Assembly (NCBI GenBank): GCA_036583965.1
Contig: JAZBQD010000015.1
Span: 22,225,310 to 22,289,309 of the forward strand
Length of the DNA: 64,000 nucleotides
Direction of reading: 5' to 3'
DNA from: Prunella strophiata
Taxonomy: Eukaryota; Chordata; Aves; Passeriformes; Prunellidae
Positions 28,574-41,110 of this stretch are shown piece after piece; positions within the stretch are counted from its first letter, which is position 1; the number at the start of each line of letters is the position of its first letter. A program made the translations under genes and the position numbers. A model generated the notes under the pieces. It ran no database searches, had not been told where the DNA came from, and saw only the letters and a program-made list of their open reading frames with translations.

Positions 28574-30244
28574 AACAGAAGCAGAGAAAAGACAACCTCT
28601 CTCTGTTTCACAGGGTATTTGCAGTATTCACATTAGACAGCCAAGGCAGAAGTACTGTGGATATGGACCAGGAAATAAAGGCAAGGTGAAACAGTTTAGC
28701 AGAAGTCACAGACTACTCACCTAACCAGCTAAAGGAAACCATCTATAAAATACTGAACAAAAGCCAGATTTAAAAAGCAAAGTTGGAAGATTAAAAAAGT
28801 TGGAAAGCGAGATTTAAACAAAGTTACAGCTTTAGGTTTGTACCATCATCCTAAATATAGAAACAAAAGGAGAGAAAGTATAAGATGCCTGAAGGAGTGG
28901 ACAACAGGCAAGTAATCAAAGCTGGCATCACTGGCAGAGCAGAGACAGGAGCTGGCACCTCTCATTTAATAAACCAGATGGAGAAGGATTTTCACCATTT
29001 AGCTGTACCCTGGAGGCAATGCAAAAGCATTAGCATTTGATGCAACAAGATGGACACAATAAGAGAAATGCAGGTGATTGATTGGATTTGAAGGGGAAAA
29101 CAAATCTGGAGAAAAGGATTAAAGTAATTGAAATGGTTACACTTCTGAGGCACAAGACATTGCTTCTACAGGGAAGAACCCATTATTACTGTTGGCCATC
29201 AACACCAGCCTACATCTAGAAAACAATTCTAAACAACAGTTGTGGCTCTGACTTCCTAAAAACACAAGTCAAAATTTGTGTGCCATAAACAAGGGGTTTC
29301 ATCACACAAATAGGTCTAGCTAATCATACTTAAATGTCTGACATACACTGTAGTAAAGATAACAGCAGGGTTAGGCCATCCTATGGGGAGACAACATCTA
29401 ATGAAAGAACATAGTAATACCCTACCATATGGACAAGCCACAAGTAAGACTGTGGGAAGTGGAAGAAACAGCAGAAAGAAGAGGCCACCTGCCCTCTGAA
29501 AAACAGTGCAAGCATTCATGTAAAGAGAAATCATAATATGTTGGAATAAACCATACACATTTGATCACATGTTTAAGCAAACAAGGCAAAACAAAATGAG
29601 GAATTAGCATTTTCAAATCATCTGCATGCCTGGGGTGTTGACCAGAGAGATTAACTGTGTTAACAGTTGACTAGCAATCAAATACATTTTAAAACTGGCA
29701 CCTTTATTTGGTTGCTTGCTTGTTTTACTTAAGTAAAAAGCTATATACCAAAATAAAATTTTATGTTGTATACATGCATATAAATCCAGCCAAAGTCCCT
29801 GCAAAAACCTGTGGTCACTTTTGGAAATCAGTAGTAAACCTTAAAAAGAGTAGAAGAGTACTTCAGGAACTTTAGAGCAGATACAACAAGTCTCCTAAAT
29901 AAAACTTCAATACATATAAGCTGAAATGGTTTTGAAATATGTAGATAAATTTTAGTAACATCATTAAATTAAGAATAATGCCAAACACATTTAGAAAAAG
30001 TATCTTGAGTAATATGGAAAGTAGAAACAGTACTCAGTGGGAAATAGGAGCTGTAAAACCATGCAAATAATGGAAAAAGACATGAAAAAACAAAATTGGA
30101 TAGACAGGTGAATCTATATAAAAGACCTCTGTACAAGCCATTTCAGCATTGTCTGGAGTAAAATTTAAAAAGTGAGATGCCTTGGAAGTAATCCTAGAAT
30201 ACATGAAGAAACAGAGGCACAGAGGCTTTACTCTTTCTTTTCCT

Positions 30245-30247
<3 letters not shown>

Positions 30248-30286
<39 letters not shown>
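30248..30286 (+). repeat. T39 homopolymer tract
   Basis: 39 uninterrupted T, preceded by a pyrimidine-rich run (ctctttcttttcctccc) and followed by aatgaaaaaaa. On the minus (CPQ sense) strand this is an A39 tract. It is the longest homopolymer in the window and likely length-variable. Confidence 0.9.
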
Positions 30287-30289
<3 letters not shown>

Positions 30290-31140
30290 GAAAAAAAGAG
30301 AATTCTAGGCTAGGACACCCCAAACACCCAAATCCTGTAGCATTCTGGCACAAACATTCTGGGACTATTTAATCTTTTCCAGTTGTCCAGGGCCAAATGC
30401 TCATGTGCTCTGGATATGAACACTCCAGATAAAGTCCACAGTTACTGCACTTTTACAGAAGAAACATGGAGAATTACAGAGAAACAAAATAACAGTCCAC
30501 ATACTTCTCAGATCTTATCAGCAGCTGAAAATAAATACACAGATTGAGAAACACATTCACTGGCACTGTTGGATCCCTCTCTGTAATCATTATCTGCCTT
30601 TGTGTTGTCAGGTTTTCCTTCAATCCTCCACGAATATGGTCACCACAGACTAGTGAGACCCTTGCTGGTGTAATCAAGAAAACTGAATATTGAGGACTTT
30701 AAAACAAACCTGAAGTTGATAGGTCAAGACATTATAATCATGTCAGAGGGTTCTGAACTTACTAACAGGTTTGCATAGGCACCACAACTCATACAGACTC
30801 AGATGAGGATGGCAGCACTGAAGAAAGATGGAGCTGATTAGGGAAACAGGAAAACATGGGAAATTGCTGGTGCTCAACCCACAACAAGCACAGCTGTAAC
30901 CCCTTACAGACCAGTGCATTAAAGTCAAAACTTGGAAGTTTTATACACTGAACATCTTTATATACATGAACCAGTAATGCAAAGGTGGAATAAAACTTAA
31001 TAACTTCAGAATACTACCAAACCTAATCAATGGGTGCTCATGGTACTCAAACAAGATCAGAGTTAACTGTGATTTGGGTAGCCATCCAGCCCCCAACATA
31101 ATATATGACTCAGTAATGTTAGGAAAGTCCAGAAGACAAG

Positions 31141-31160
31141 AAAAAAAAAAAAAAAAAAAA
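31141..31160 (+). repeat. A20 homopolymer
   Basis: 20 consecutive A in otherwise ordinary intron sequence. Confidence 0.9.
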
Positions 31161-34100
31161 CAATTGAAGGCTACATTGCTAAAGGTTTGCCTTGGGAAGT
31201 TATTGGTAGAGGCAGCCAGGATTTCAATAGAGCTGTTATCCTCAGAGCATCTTTCTAGATAACAGAGTCCATCAAAAAAGATTTTACTAGCCCTTACCTC
31301 TACCAAGTTACAGGACATTCCTTGTATGACTAGATACTAAATGGAAGGAACTCTTCACAGTTCCTGAACAGGAGGAGTGAAAATTTGGGGGAGGCAGAGA
31401 AAGCTCTTGTTATCAAGAGAGAAAGCTGTCTCATCACCATTTTAGTGACTTTGTAAGAAAACAAATATGCCAGGTGTTTGAAATTACACAGAGATTGTAG
31501 ATGTCACACGAGGCCACATCTACTGGAAACAAAAAAACAACCAAAACCCAGTTATGCAGTTCAAAGCAAAAAGAGGGGAAAAGTTTGGTAAAAGCCAAAG
31601 AGAGTTGGAGACTGAATGAACATCTACAGATTTTTCACTATTATGAAGTTACCTGAAATTTGATTCCCTAATCGCTGTGCAAATAGCAAGAACCCATTGC
31701 ACAATACAATCATCTCCTAAAACATAGGCTCCATTTCTTCTAATGACTCCTTGGCAGCTAGGCTTTGCCCAAAAGTGAGCACAAAGACTGCACTGCAGAA
31801 TTCAGTCTGACATGTTGGCCTGAAGGGAACATAGGAAGCAAAGTAAAAATTAACTAATTGTCAGTCAAGAAAATTTACAGACATCCTGGAGGGAAAGCCT
31901 CTAAGTGCAGAGCAAATCCCACAGCACACCACCAATTCATATCTCAAAGGGCAGCAAGACAACATGCACAGCACTATAAAACATAACTAGAATCTTTCCA
32001 TGAGTTCCCCAGACACTTATAAAACACAGGCAGCTCTTATTTTCTCTTGTTAGGCCCCAAATAAGGGTTTTATCCTTCCTTCCTGCTCCCTTAGCAGAAC
32101 AGGAGACAATACTGCTGTATCCCATTGCCACAGGATATTGCTTTAGGACAGTCTGTCATTGAGATGTTTCTTATGACCAATTCTTGTTCCAAGTCTAATC
32201 CAGTAAGTGGAAAGTGATCACAAATAATCAATGGCACTTCCTGATTTCTTCAGTCATGCTACATCACTACTGTTGCGTCTCTACAATCATCACACTGCTT
32301 CCTGCTGCCCTTAGGCTTTGTGCATTCCCCAAGCCTGTGCCAAGCAGATGGAAGATGCTGCCTACTCAGCATGCCCCTCCATGGACAGCAGAATGGGTCA
32401 CAAGAAAGATTCCTAAGATGGCAGCAAAAAATTTGGTATATTGGCATTCATAGTGGAAGGAAAGGCAAAACAGGAGGGAAAGGAGCCTTCAGGGCTCAGG
32501 ACACAATAGGAAGATACAGTTTCAAAGACAGAACATTCATTTCAAGGGCCAGATGCATCTCTTCACTATTAAAACAAAACCAAAACCAAACCCATACAAC
32601 TAAACCAACCCACAAAACAAAAGCCAATCAAAAAGCAAAATAAATACTAGTAAAAGTACTGTATCATGCCAGAATTCAGAAAACATGGCAGGGCAAGAAG
32701 AGGAAAGCTGAATCTGTCAATACTGATGTGAATAAGCCCTTACTTTTCTCGGACATGGAGTTTTAGGGAAAGGAAGATTATCTCCTTAGCAAGCAATTCT
32801 CATGTCTGGAACCAAAGGCAGCAGACCAAGCATTGGAAGAGGTGATATGGTAAAAAGTCCCTGTGGAAGCACCTGAGAGTTGAAAAATGCCACTAATGCA
32901 CACACATCATCAACAATATTGAGAAAGGCATGACCTGTCTAACAAGCCATAAGGAATACCATGGAAAATAATGTATATACAAAAAGGTATCCATGACTAT
33001 ACATGGTAGGAGAAAATAAATGAAGTGAGATTACAAAAAGGGGAAATTAAAATAATAGAAATGCAATGAAAAAGAAATGGTTTTCAAATTCACACACATT
33101 CCATAAGATGATGTACTAGCCTTGTGCCATATGTAATGACATGGATCATCAATGCAACCTCAGTCATAAATCTTGAGTTGCACCATGCCATTAATGACTT
33201 CAGCTTTCATCCAGACAAAGTTCTGGATTAGAGTTACTGGAGCTTCACAAGCTTGTGGTGTGTCTTGGCCACCTGCAGACTGAAGAAGGAAAGAAAAAGT
33301 GAAGGAAAACACTTACTTCAGGTAAGTATAGGATACTGAATTTAGTCCAAAAAGAAAACAACTTGGCCAAATATGTGGCCTTGTTAAGAATCTCTAGATT
33401 GTGCCAAAGTACTACTTGGTCTATTTTGGCCTTGTAATATGTTCCCAGTTGAATTTCTTACATATCAGAGAGATTTCTCTGCAGCATCTAAAAAACGTAA
33501 TAATAGTGCTCTTGGCACTTATCCTGAGGATTCTTGGGAACTTCCTTTTTGAGTTCTCAGAAAAGCACTCAATTCTGCTTCTTTCTTGAGCCCTTAAAGG
33601 AGTTATTATTACAAGATACAGTGTTATGACATTATCTAATCTGTGGTTCTTGAAGAACAGAAGGATTTACTGAAAGTTTTAGATTCATAAGAGTACATTC
33701 ACTGTAGAATAAATACTGGACCAATAGCTAAAGGACACCTTTTTATTTATGAAATGTTTCAAAAATGTACAGCTAGGAAACAAACCCCAAAGACTTATGG
33801 CTAGCTTATTACAGTCAAATAATTTCAGGAGCCTTACAGCAAAACACTTCTCTTTTCCCATCTTCTTTCACTTTGATTATTTAATGAACAGAACAATTGC
33901 TGTGAAAAAGCAAAACCATGGTAGCAGAAAATAATTTTGTCATCACTATTTCTTCAGTAACACTGCCTGTTGTAGCATGGGACTGGTCATCCAGATTACT
34001 GCTCAATTTAACCATACTTGTAAACTGAGTATTTTCACTGTAAAAAACATCCACTATGAACTAGGAACACCCATCAGTTTGTTTTACACTACAGTAAGGG

Positions 34101-35412
34101 TATGTATCATTAATCTCAGCACAGTTAAGTTATTAAGCAGGGGGGAAAAAAGTAAGTACCCAGATTTCTACAAAAGGCCAAATATTATAGATACTGTTGA
34201 ATTACTACAATAATACATGTTATTTGAGAAGGTTCATTAAAAATAGTTCTGTTACCCTTAACTCCTAATACCCATTATAATTTATTTGTATTACCAATCA
34301 ACATGCAAACACACAGGCCAAAGAAGTAAAGGCTCTGGTTAACAATGCAACAGCAAGAATGCAAGACTTATTTTCACAACATTTAGAAACCTTTTATTAG
34401 CTTTTTACCTTTCATCTCTCACCCTTCTAGCACATTATTCCCTGCAGCAAGGCAGTATTCCCCACCAGTCAATTTAAAAGGCAAGTGACTTGAACAAAGA
34501 GTGCCCCAGACATCAACAGATAAGAAGCACCACATCCAGCACATAGTCCATCCAGCACAGCACACTGCTAGGACAGACAGGGAGACACTCCACTGATGAT
34601 TAGAAGAAAACATAAGACAGTGCATGGAGATAAGAAAATCCATCCTGCCTACAGCAATACCTACTTGTTAAGAATAAAAGAAACAGATCTAGTCATCACT
34701 GAGTAACCAAAGGGAGGGACTGGACCTGAGTACCTTCTGTATTATAGGAAAAAATACATTAACCAATCCATTCATATTCAAAAAACATCCCTAAGTGAAG
34801 GTAAATGAAGAGAGTACAGGAAAGTACACCATAAAAAAATGCTTCGTGGCATTCATTTTGGGAATGACACCTCTGCTCCCAATATCAATTAAGGATTCAA
34901 TACTTCTAAATAAATATGCATTTGGCATCTCCTTCCATTCAGTTTTCAAATAGCTGTAATGCCATCTCCTTCAGTCTCCACCTCTGTTTCTCACCTCTAA
35001 GCTACTAAATGCACTTCCATAAATACTGTAGCAAACAGAAGACACAGTAACTTTCAATTGAACAATTCTGCATAGCACCATAATTACAGATGGGAGGCAG
35101 ATAATCTGGTTTTCAAAAAATCAACACATTATAGATTGCAATATTCTTTGATGATACCAAATAAGGCTATTTACAACCTTTTTTTTTTTGTAAAACTGTT
35201 TCTGGAACACATTCCACTATCTGTTCATTATTATTATTATGAGCTTTATTAGAAAATTCCAAGTATTAGAAAATACATTGTAAGCATCACATTTGCTGGA
35301 CACCAAGAAATACACTAGAAATAGTTTGGATAGTATCTGAGTTCAAGTGCTTCATATTTCAGAAAGCATTTTTAACAGGTAATTTTGACTTCTTTAGGAG
35401 CATGTGGAGCAT

Positions 35413-36031
35413 TTCCATGGTTCAACCCCAGGTGGTAACTAAGTACCATGCAGCTGCTTATTCATTATTTCCCTGAGTGTGATGGGAAGAAGACTCAGAA
35501 AAAGAAATACAAAAACTCATGGGCTGAGGACTATTAAGAACAGTTAAACAGTACAGAAAAAATAAGAGAGAAATATTATAATAAAAACGTCATTTTAATT
35601 ACAAAAAAACACCCCTAACAACAGCAAATAAGTAAACCCAAGAAGAACAAGTGATGCCCAATGCAATTGCTCACCAGCCCTCTGACTGATGCCCAGCCTG
35701 TTCCCAAGAAGGGATTGGCCCCTTCTGGCCAAGCTCCCCTCCTTCCCTCCCCCCCAGTTTTCACACTGAACATGACATCCTTTGGTGTGGAATAGCCCTT
35801 TGGTCAGTGTAGGTCAGTTGTCCTGGCTGTGCTCCCTCCTCCCAGCTTCTTGTGCAGCTCCTCATTCACAGAGCATGAGACACTGGAAATCCTTGACTTA
35901 GGGTAAGCACTGCTTAGCAACAACCAAAACATCAGTGTGTTATCAATGTTATTCTCATGCTGAATCCAAACCAGAGCCCTGTACCAGTTGCTAAGAAGAA
36001 AATGAACTCTATCCCAGCTGAAACCAGGACA
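35413..36031 (-). mobile_element. Solo LTR of an avian endogenous retrovirus (family A), ~619 bp
   Basis: On the minus strand it starts TGTCCTGGTTTCAGCTGGGA at 36031. It runs through 'agaataacattgataacacac', 'tgttgctaagcagtgcttac' and 'gcacaagaagctgggagg', and ends near '...ctggggttgaaccatgg' at 35413. The order matches a widespread neoavian LTR that I know from songbird genomes (probably ERVL class). Flanking pentamers AGCAT (35408-35412) and AACAT (36032-36036) look like a 5-bp target-site duplication with one mismatch. No internal retroviral sequence is attached, so this is a solo LTR left by recombination. A second copy is at 50659. Confidence 0.85.
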
Positions 36032-37592
36032 AACATATAAAAATGCTACCAAGCAACTACAGAGGCAGCAGAGCTGTTCTCTGCATGTGTTCCAACACAG
36101 TTAGTTGGCTTTACTGACTTTTCTGATCCTCTGAAGCATTACAAATGGAGAAGCTTGCACACTTCTCATACTGCTGATGTGTAACCACTCGTTCTCTCTG
36201 AAGAAGTGGATCCCAAGCATGTCCCCAAATGCCTCCCAAGTCACTTCTCAGACCCAAAGCCATATCATGCTTTCCACCTACCAGCCTAGACTTCTACAGA
36301 GAGAAAAACTAGGAGCAGAGATGAAGAAGAAACCATGGTGTTACCTAAAGAGAAAAGTCCAGGTTATGTTGTGGCACACATTCAGGGACTGGTTAACTAC
36401 TGCCAATGACTCCTCTGTAGGTAAAGAGATACTGGGAGGACAACTAGGGGGAGGAATAAACAATCTGAATTGCTCTAAACATGTACTTGCCAAAGGAAGA
36501 ATGTTACAAAATATAGCACCTTTGTATAAACTGGGATATCTTTCATATTGTCTTATGTAAATGATTTTATGAACAGAGCTCTACAGTTCAAGCAGTCAAG
36601 CTTTGTGTCTGGCATCACTTATGCCCTGCCAGTCCTGCTCAGGCTGCAGCTCAGGGACAGGACAGATGGGCCTGTCCTGGTCCAGTCCTCAGTCCAGCTC
36701 TGCTGCCTGGGCCTGCCTGACCAGAGCTCCCATCACAGCCAGCAGGCTCCTACACAAAGATCACTGCAGGCATTAAGGTCACCAATAACAGTGTAAGATT
36801 TTAAAAATACTGTGTTAAAGGACAGTGTGCATATGTCAGCATTCCACTATATGGCTGAACCCTTCTCCATTTCCTCTCTATGCCTCAGCTAGCCTTCTTC
36901 ACAATAGATAAGCATTTCAAGTGTAAGCTTTCAGAGTTGGAAAAAAACTCCCAGATAAAAAAGGAATTCTGTTACCAACCAGAAAATGAATATATATAAT
37001 TTCAGTAACATAACACTACAGTGATAAACAAATAATGTACTAAGAAAATGAGAAATATTTACATTTTAAAAAAATAATTATTTCCATATACCTTACTTAA
37101 AAAGCAGTGTAAGAATTACAAACCCTGATGCTAAAGTGTTCTAAATTATGTTCAAAGCAGACTACTCCTTCATCTAGTACAAGTCAGCCTTGTGCTAGGA
37201 AAATTAGCAATACATTGAAAACTATACACATACATTCTAGTCAAACACACAGAATGACCAGTTCATATTATCACTGATAGCCTGTTGTCACCAAAGACAT
37301 TTGGTTTTGGTTCTTCTCAGAATATTTATAGCAGACTTGAGAATGCAGAAAGTTCTTTAAAACAAATATTATACAAAACTTGGATCAAGAACAAAAAAAA
37401 AATATGAAAACATTCTGAAAGAATGACAAAGCACAGGGGAAAAGAACTATTGTGAAGCCAATAGTTTCAAAACCAAACACCCACTCATAACTGGCATTGT
37501 TTAAGTCATAGAGAACAAAAATGCCTGCCCAGAAATGACATGTCAGCAAACATTGAATGTGAGTTGCAGGAATAAAAGAGGAAAATGCTTAC

Positions 37593-37799
37593 CTGTGAAT
37601 AGAAAAAGAAGCAATAGACCTAATGAGGGATGCCACTGCTCCAACTTTAGCAGCTTCCACTGCTCCCTGTAACCTGTATTGCACAGTTTCACCATAACTG
37701 ATGAAAGGTTCGTTGTAGACGACAATCTTCCCTTGGCCTCCTGAGCTCGTCTGTGCAGTTCATCAAATGAGGCTACAACAATGACTTCTGCTGTAATTC
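37593..37799 (-). CDS. CPQ: CPQ second coding exon with an apparent 1-bp deletion
   Basis: This exon encodes about residues 143-212, most of a PA-like insert: EGITAEVIVVASFDELHRRA, then GKIVVYNEPFISYGETVQYR, then GAVEAAKVGAVASLIRSIAS. The acceptor is TTTCTTTCAG and the donor is CACAG|gtaagc. Its first two bases complete codon 143 (Gly) and its last two bases (AG) join the next exon's T to give Ser. Those phases require 3n+4 bases, that is 208, but 207 are present. The frame breaks between AAG-GG and AAG-ATT (minus strand), at plus positions about 37727-37732 (the CCC run at 37730-37732). Upstream of this the correct frame reads to Ala-Lys; downstream the homologous frame resumes shifted by one and is open to the donor. 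Either the genome or assembly lost one G/A, or the allele is broken. The residue-179 sequon of the human protein (NYS) is SYG here. Confidence 0.93.
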
Positions 37800-38314
37800 C
37801 TGAAAGAAATTATCACAGTTGTTTTAGCAATGCTTTCCTATGGCTCTCCTATGGCCACTTCTAACAGACAGAAAAGCATGGACTGCACAGAACTCAGGAA
37901 ATCAGCACTAGGTTTTTTTCCTGAGGAAGGAAAACTATGTGAAATGCTTCATCAGGGATCAGTAGTAAATAGATGTGATAGAACCCTGTAAGCCACTGCT
38001 ATCAGGCTGGTATTAAAACATAACTTGAAGGGCAAGAAGGATACATGGGAGGAATTTTGCTCTCTGAATATGCTTTAATGCCCTATTGTAATCATTTATA
38101 GTACAAAAACATTTGCAAAAGCTGCCTATGGGATTAATTAAAAAAAAGATAGTAATCTTTTCATGGAAATGTTTTGATATGTTGCTAAACAACTTCACTT
38201 AATATAAGACAGCTGGAAGCCCATATTTTTAGACTGTAACTCCTACAAAATTATTTAATCCATAAATGAAATTAAATTAAAGCTCTGCAATGTCAACAAA
38301 TTTTGCAATGTGCT

Positions 38315-38340
38315 TAATAATAATAATAATAGTAATAATA
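38315..38340 (+). repeat. (TAA)n microsatellite, interrupted once
   Basis: About eight trinucleotide units with a single TAG interruption. Confidence 0.85.
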
Positions 38341-40851
38341 TCTTCATATTTAGTCAGGAGAATATAACAGTTCTATTGGATCTCCTTCTGGGAGTTTTTC
38401 CAGGCAGGTTCTTGTGCTGGACTATTCACACATGTTAAGTTAGATCCCACCCAGATCTTTGTTTTTAATAGTTGGAATAGTTTTAAATTGTGGTATTATC
38501 TTACTTGAAAAAACAAAGAATGTTATAGATAAGTCAGAGAATCCCTCTAAATTTTAAGGACATTAATTGAGGAACTATATTTCACAGCATTTGAGAAGTA
38601 ATTCATTAAAATGACCACAATGCTGAAAATTCAATTTTGTTGATTGGTTAGAGATAAGTAGAGCCTGCTTAACATCACGGGCTGGTACTTTGCTTCTAAA
38701 TGTAGAAGAAGTAATGGATATCTGAAATTTTAGTGTTTTACATTTCACCTAATAGTCACAAAATACATCAATGGAAGCTGAAATTAATAACAAATCCTCT
38801 AGCAAGGATTTGTCAGAATGAAGTGAAACTACCATGTTTTTAAGAATAAAATTATTCTCCTTGAAAAAGTCCTTTTTTTCTGGTTGGTTGGTTGTTGGTT
38901 TTTTGTGTGTGAAATAAGAATTATTTACAGTATTTCAAAGACTTGTATTAAAAACGACAATAAATGAGAAAAACTGTTAGGAAAATAGGAAGGTAGTGTC
39001 TCCCAGCATCAGTGTGCCCAGGCTTTTTTAAGATGAAACTACACTTCAAAACCTTAAAGAAACCATTCCACAGAAGTTTGGTTTCATTAGAATGTACCAC
39101 TAAGAGCAGAACAGACATTTACTGCTACAACAAAGTGAGTTTTAGCTACAAAAATAACCTAGTGTGAGAGACATCAAAATATTAACTATTCAGATTCTTA
39201 TCTTAACCTGGCAACGTTTTAGAGAGGCAAACTAAAGAATCACCTTCACATATTACCAGCTGCTGTTGGCAGGCAGGTGACCTATACTAGCAGACTTCCA
39301 GCTGCTTGTAATTAATGGCAGGTTCAGCCACCTAGCTAAGGAACATCCCAGCAACAGGATAATTTTGGGTATGAAACCATGCAACTGGAAACTAAAGCCA
39401 GGTATCTGCAAAATTTCATTTTCCACGAGAGAAGCTGTGGTCTCACTAGGTTGATACTGCAATTTCTATTTCATATTATCTCTCCCCAGTGCTCCACTTG
39501 GATTGTGCAGCAGGCACTGGAAGGACACGTGTCTTGGTGACTCTTCATCAAGGGAAGCAAGGAGTGTAACTCTTCTGGGCATTATTGCATACATGAACAA
39601 ACACCAACCCTAAAGAGCTTTTTAAAAAAGCTACAGACAGCTAGTAAGTATTTGTAATTCCTAAGAAATATGATGGTGAAATAAATTTATGGTCCTTCCT
39701 AGATGACAGGCATCAGGAGTTTGTAGAGTGAGAATTAATGGAAATTTGTGCTAAGGAAAAGCTAAGGAAGGGAAGAATACAGAGTTGCAAATTCTGCTCA
39801 GTATCTCTACCCTCAAATGTCCTCAAAGAAGCTAAATAAAGCCATCCTTTGATAAAATAAAAAACAAACGTTCTGTCTGCAATTTTAACTTAATGGCAGC
39901 ATGGTATACATAAAACATGAATTACAGTGCTTTCCATAACAAGGTAAAACTTCACTCTTGTGTACCTTCTGACTAATTCAATTACTCATTTGCATTTTAG
40001 TGCCATTTTATACCATTTCAGATTCTTTGACTGAAGTTACGAGAGTAATGTTTATCTTAAACAAATATGTGGATATACATGCACAAACCACCCTTAAACC
40101 TTCTGTGCAAAAGGAAAAACAAAACAAAAACCCCAACAGTTTATCTGTTTAAGGAGAATGATTTATTCCCTTTAGAAATTGGAAATGTCTCACCTTACTG
40201 AGCCTTTTAAGCAAATTAATAGAAATCCACCCTAGTGTCTCCTACCAATTCATGGCTCTGCTTTGCATGTTGAAAGATATTGCCTCTTACACCTATCATT
40301 ACATTATTGGCTGTGTGTTATTGAACAGAATTCTTCAGAAACCTCATGTAAGGAGGGAGACAGATTGCCTGCTTGCTTAAGCAAGATATAAAGATTATAA
40401 CACACACAGTCCAAGAGATGAATACAGAGTATTTGGGGAATTAGCAAAGTAAAGGGCATGAATCACAGAAAGCAGAATTACAAACATGATCAACTTGGCT
40501 GAGTGTATAAAGCTGAAGACTATTTGATCTCATCACATGAAACATATTGTTGGGTTGGGTGAGTGAGAAAATAAATGTAGGTAGTACTATGGGTTTCCTC
40601 TCATTTCTCATATTAAACAGCAATTTGTGCCCTATTTTTTCTGAGAATTAAGGTATAGGAAGGGTGTTCATGGTGGGAACAAGCAGGCAATTTTCACTTA
40701 CCAACAAAATACTATTTTACAAAGTCCTCTCTCCACTGAAATGGGTGTTTCTATCTCAAAACTTGAATATGTCACAACTTTGATGATCACACTGCCAGTT
40801 GAAATAATTGGTATGGTATGCATTAGCAATCTAAAATCAGTCACAGGCGGG

Positions 40852-41014
40852 ATGAACACAAGACTGATTACGTATATAAATATAAATCTAAATCTAAATA
40901 TATATATAAATATATATATATTTATTTATATGTATTTATATATATGTAAATATAATTTTTATATTTATAAATATATTTATATATATATATATATGTAATC
41001 AGTCTTGTGTTCAT
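40852..41014. repeat. AT-rich palindrome with 20-bp unique-sequence arms
   Basis: The 20-mer at 40852-40871 (atgaacacaagactgattac) is repeated exactly in inverted orientation at 40995-41014. The ~123 bp between the arms are almost pure A/T with TATA and AAATATA runs that are themselves largely self-complementary. The whole unit could extrude as a cruciform or long hairpin. It resembles palindromic AT-rich repeats. Confidence 0.85.
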
Positions 41015-41110
41015 ATATATACATATATATTTGTGTTCATAAATACATATACATATATATTTATATATTTATGTATATATGTATATTTATATATATATTT
41101 TTTTTACATA
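40872..41110. repeat. TA-rich low-complexity/microsatellite tract
   Basis: The tract is made of (TA)n, TATT/AAATA and TATG units over ~240 bp. It contains two copies of 'ttgtgttcat' (41005-41014 and 41031-41040), each followed by a similar TATACATATATAT run, so part of the tract was also duplicated in direct orientation. Confidence 0.85.

Larger units (their letters stand above)
17019..37592 (-). other. CPQ: CPQ intron between second and third coding exons (complete, 20.6 kb)
   Basis: This intron is bounded by a gtaagc donor at 37592-37587 and an AACAG acceptor at 17023-17019. It contains a CR1 tail (17412-17500), long homopolymer tracts (18235-18253, 30248-30286, 31141-31160), a C11 tract (22694-22704), short microsatellites and a solo LTR (35413-36031). 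A 127-codon open stretch at 22127-22510 (minus) is unassigned. A GC-richer block at about 25330-25570 carries several CpGs but no recognised element. No conserved exon or RNA gene was recognised elsewhere. Confidence 0.8.

Noticed and set aside
30941..31318. 125-codon minus-strand open frame
   Set aside because: It includes a poly-Phe run created by the A20 tract at 31141-31160 and has no recognisable homology.
36177..36560. 127-codon plus-strand open frame
   Set aside because: No domain, low-information composition and no splice or codon evidence. Compatible with chance in 64 kb.
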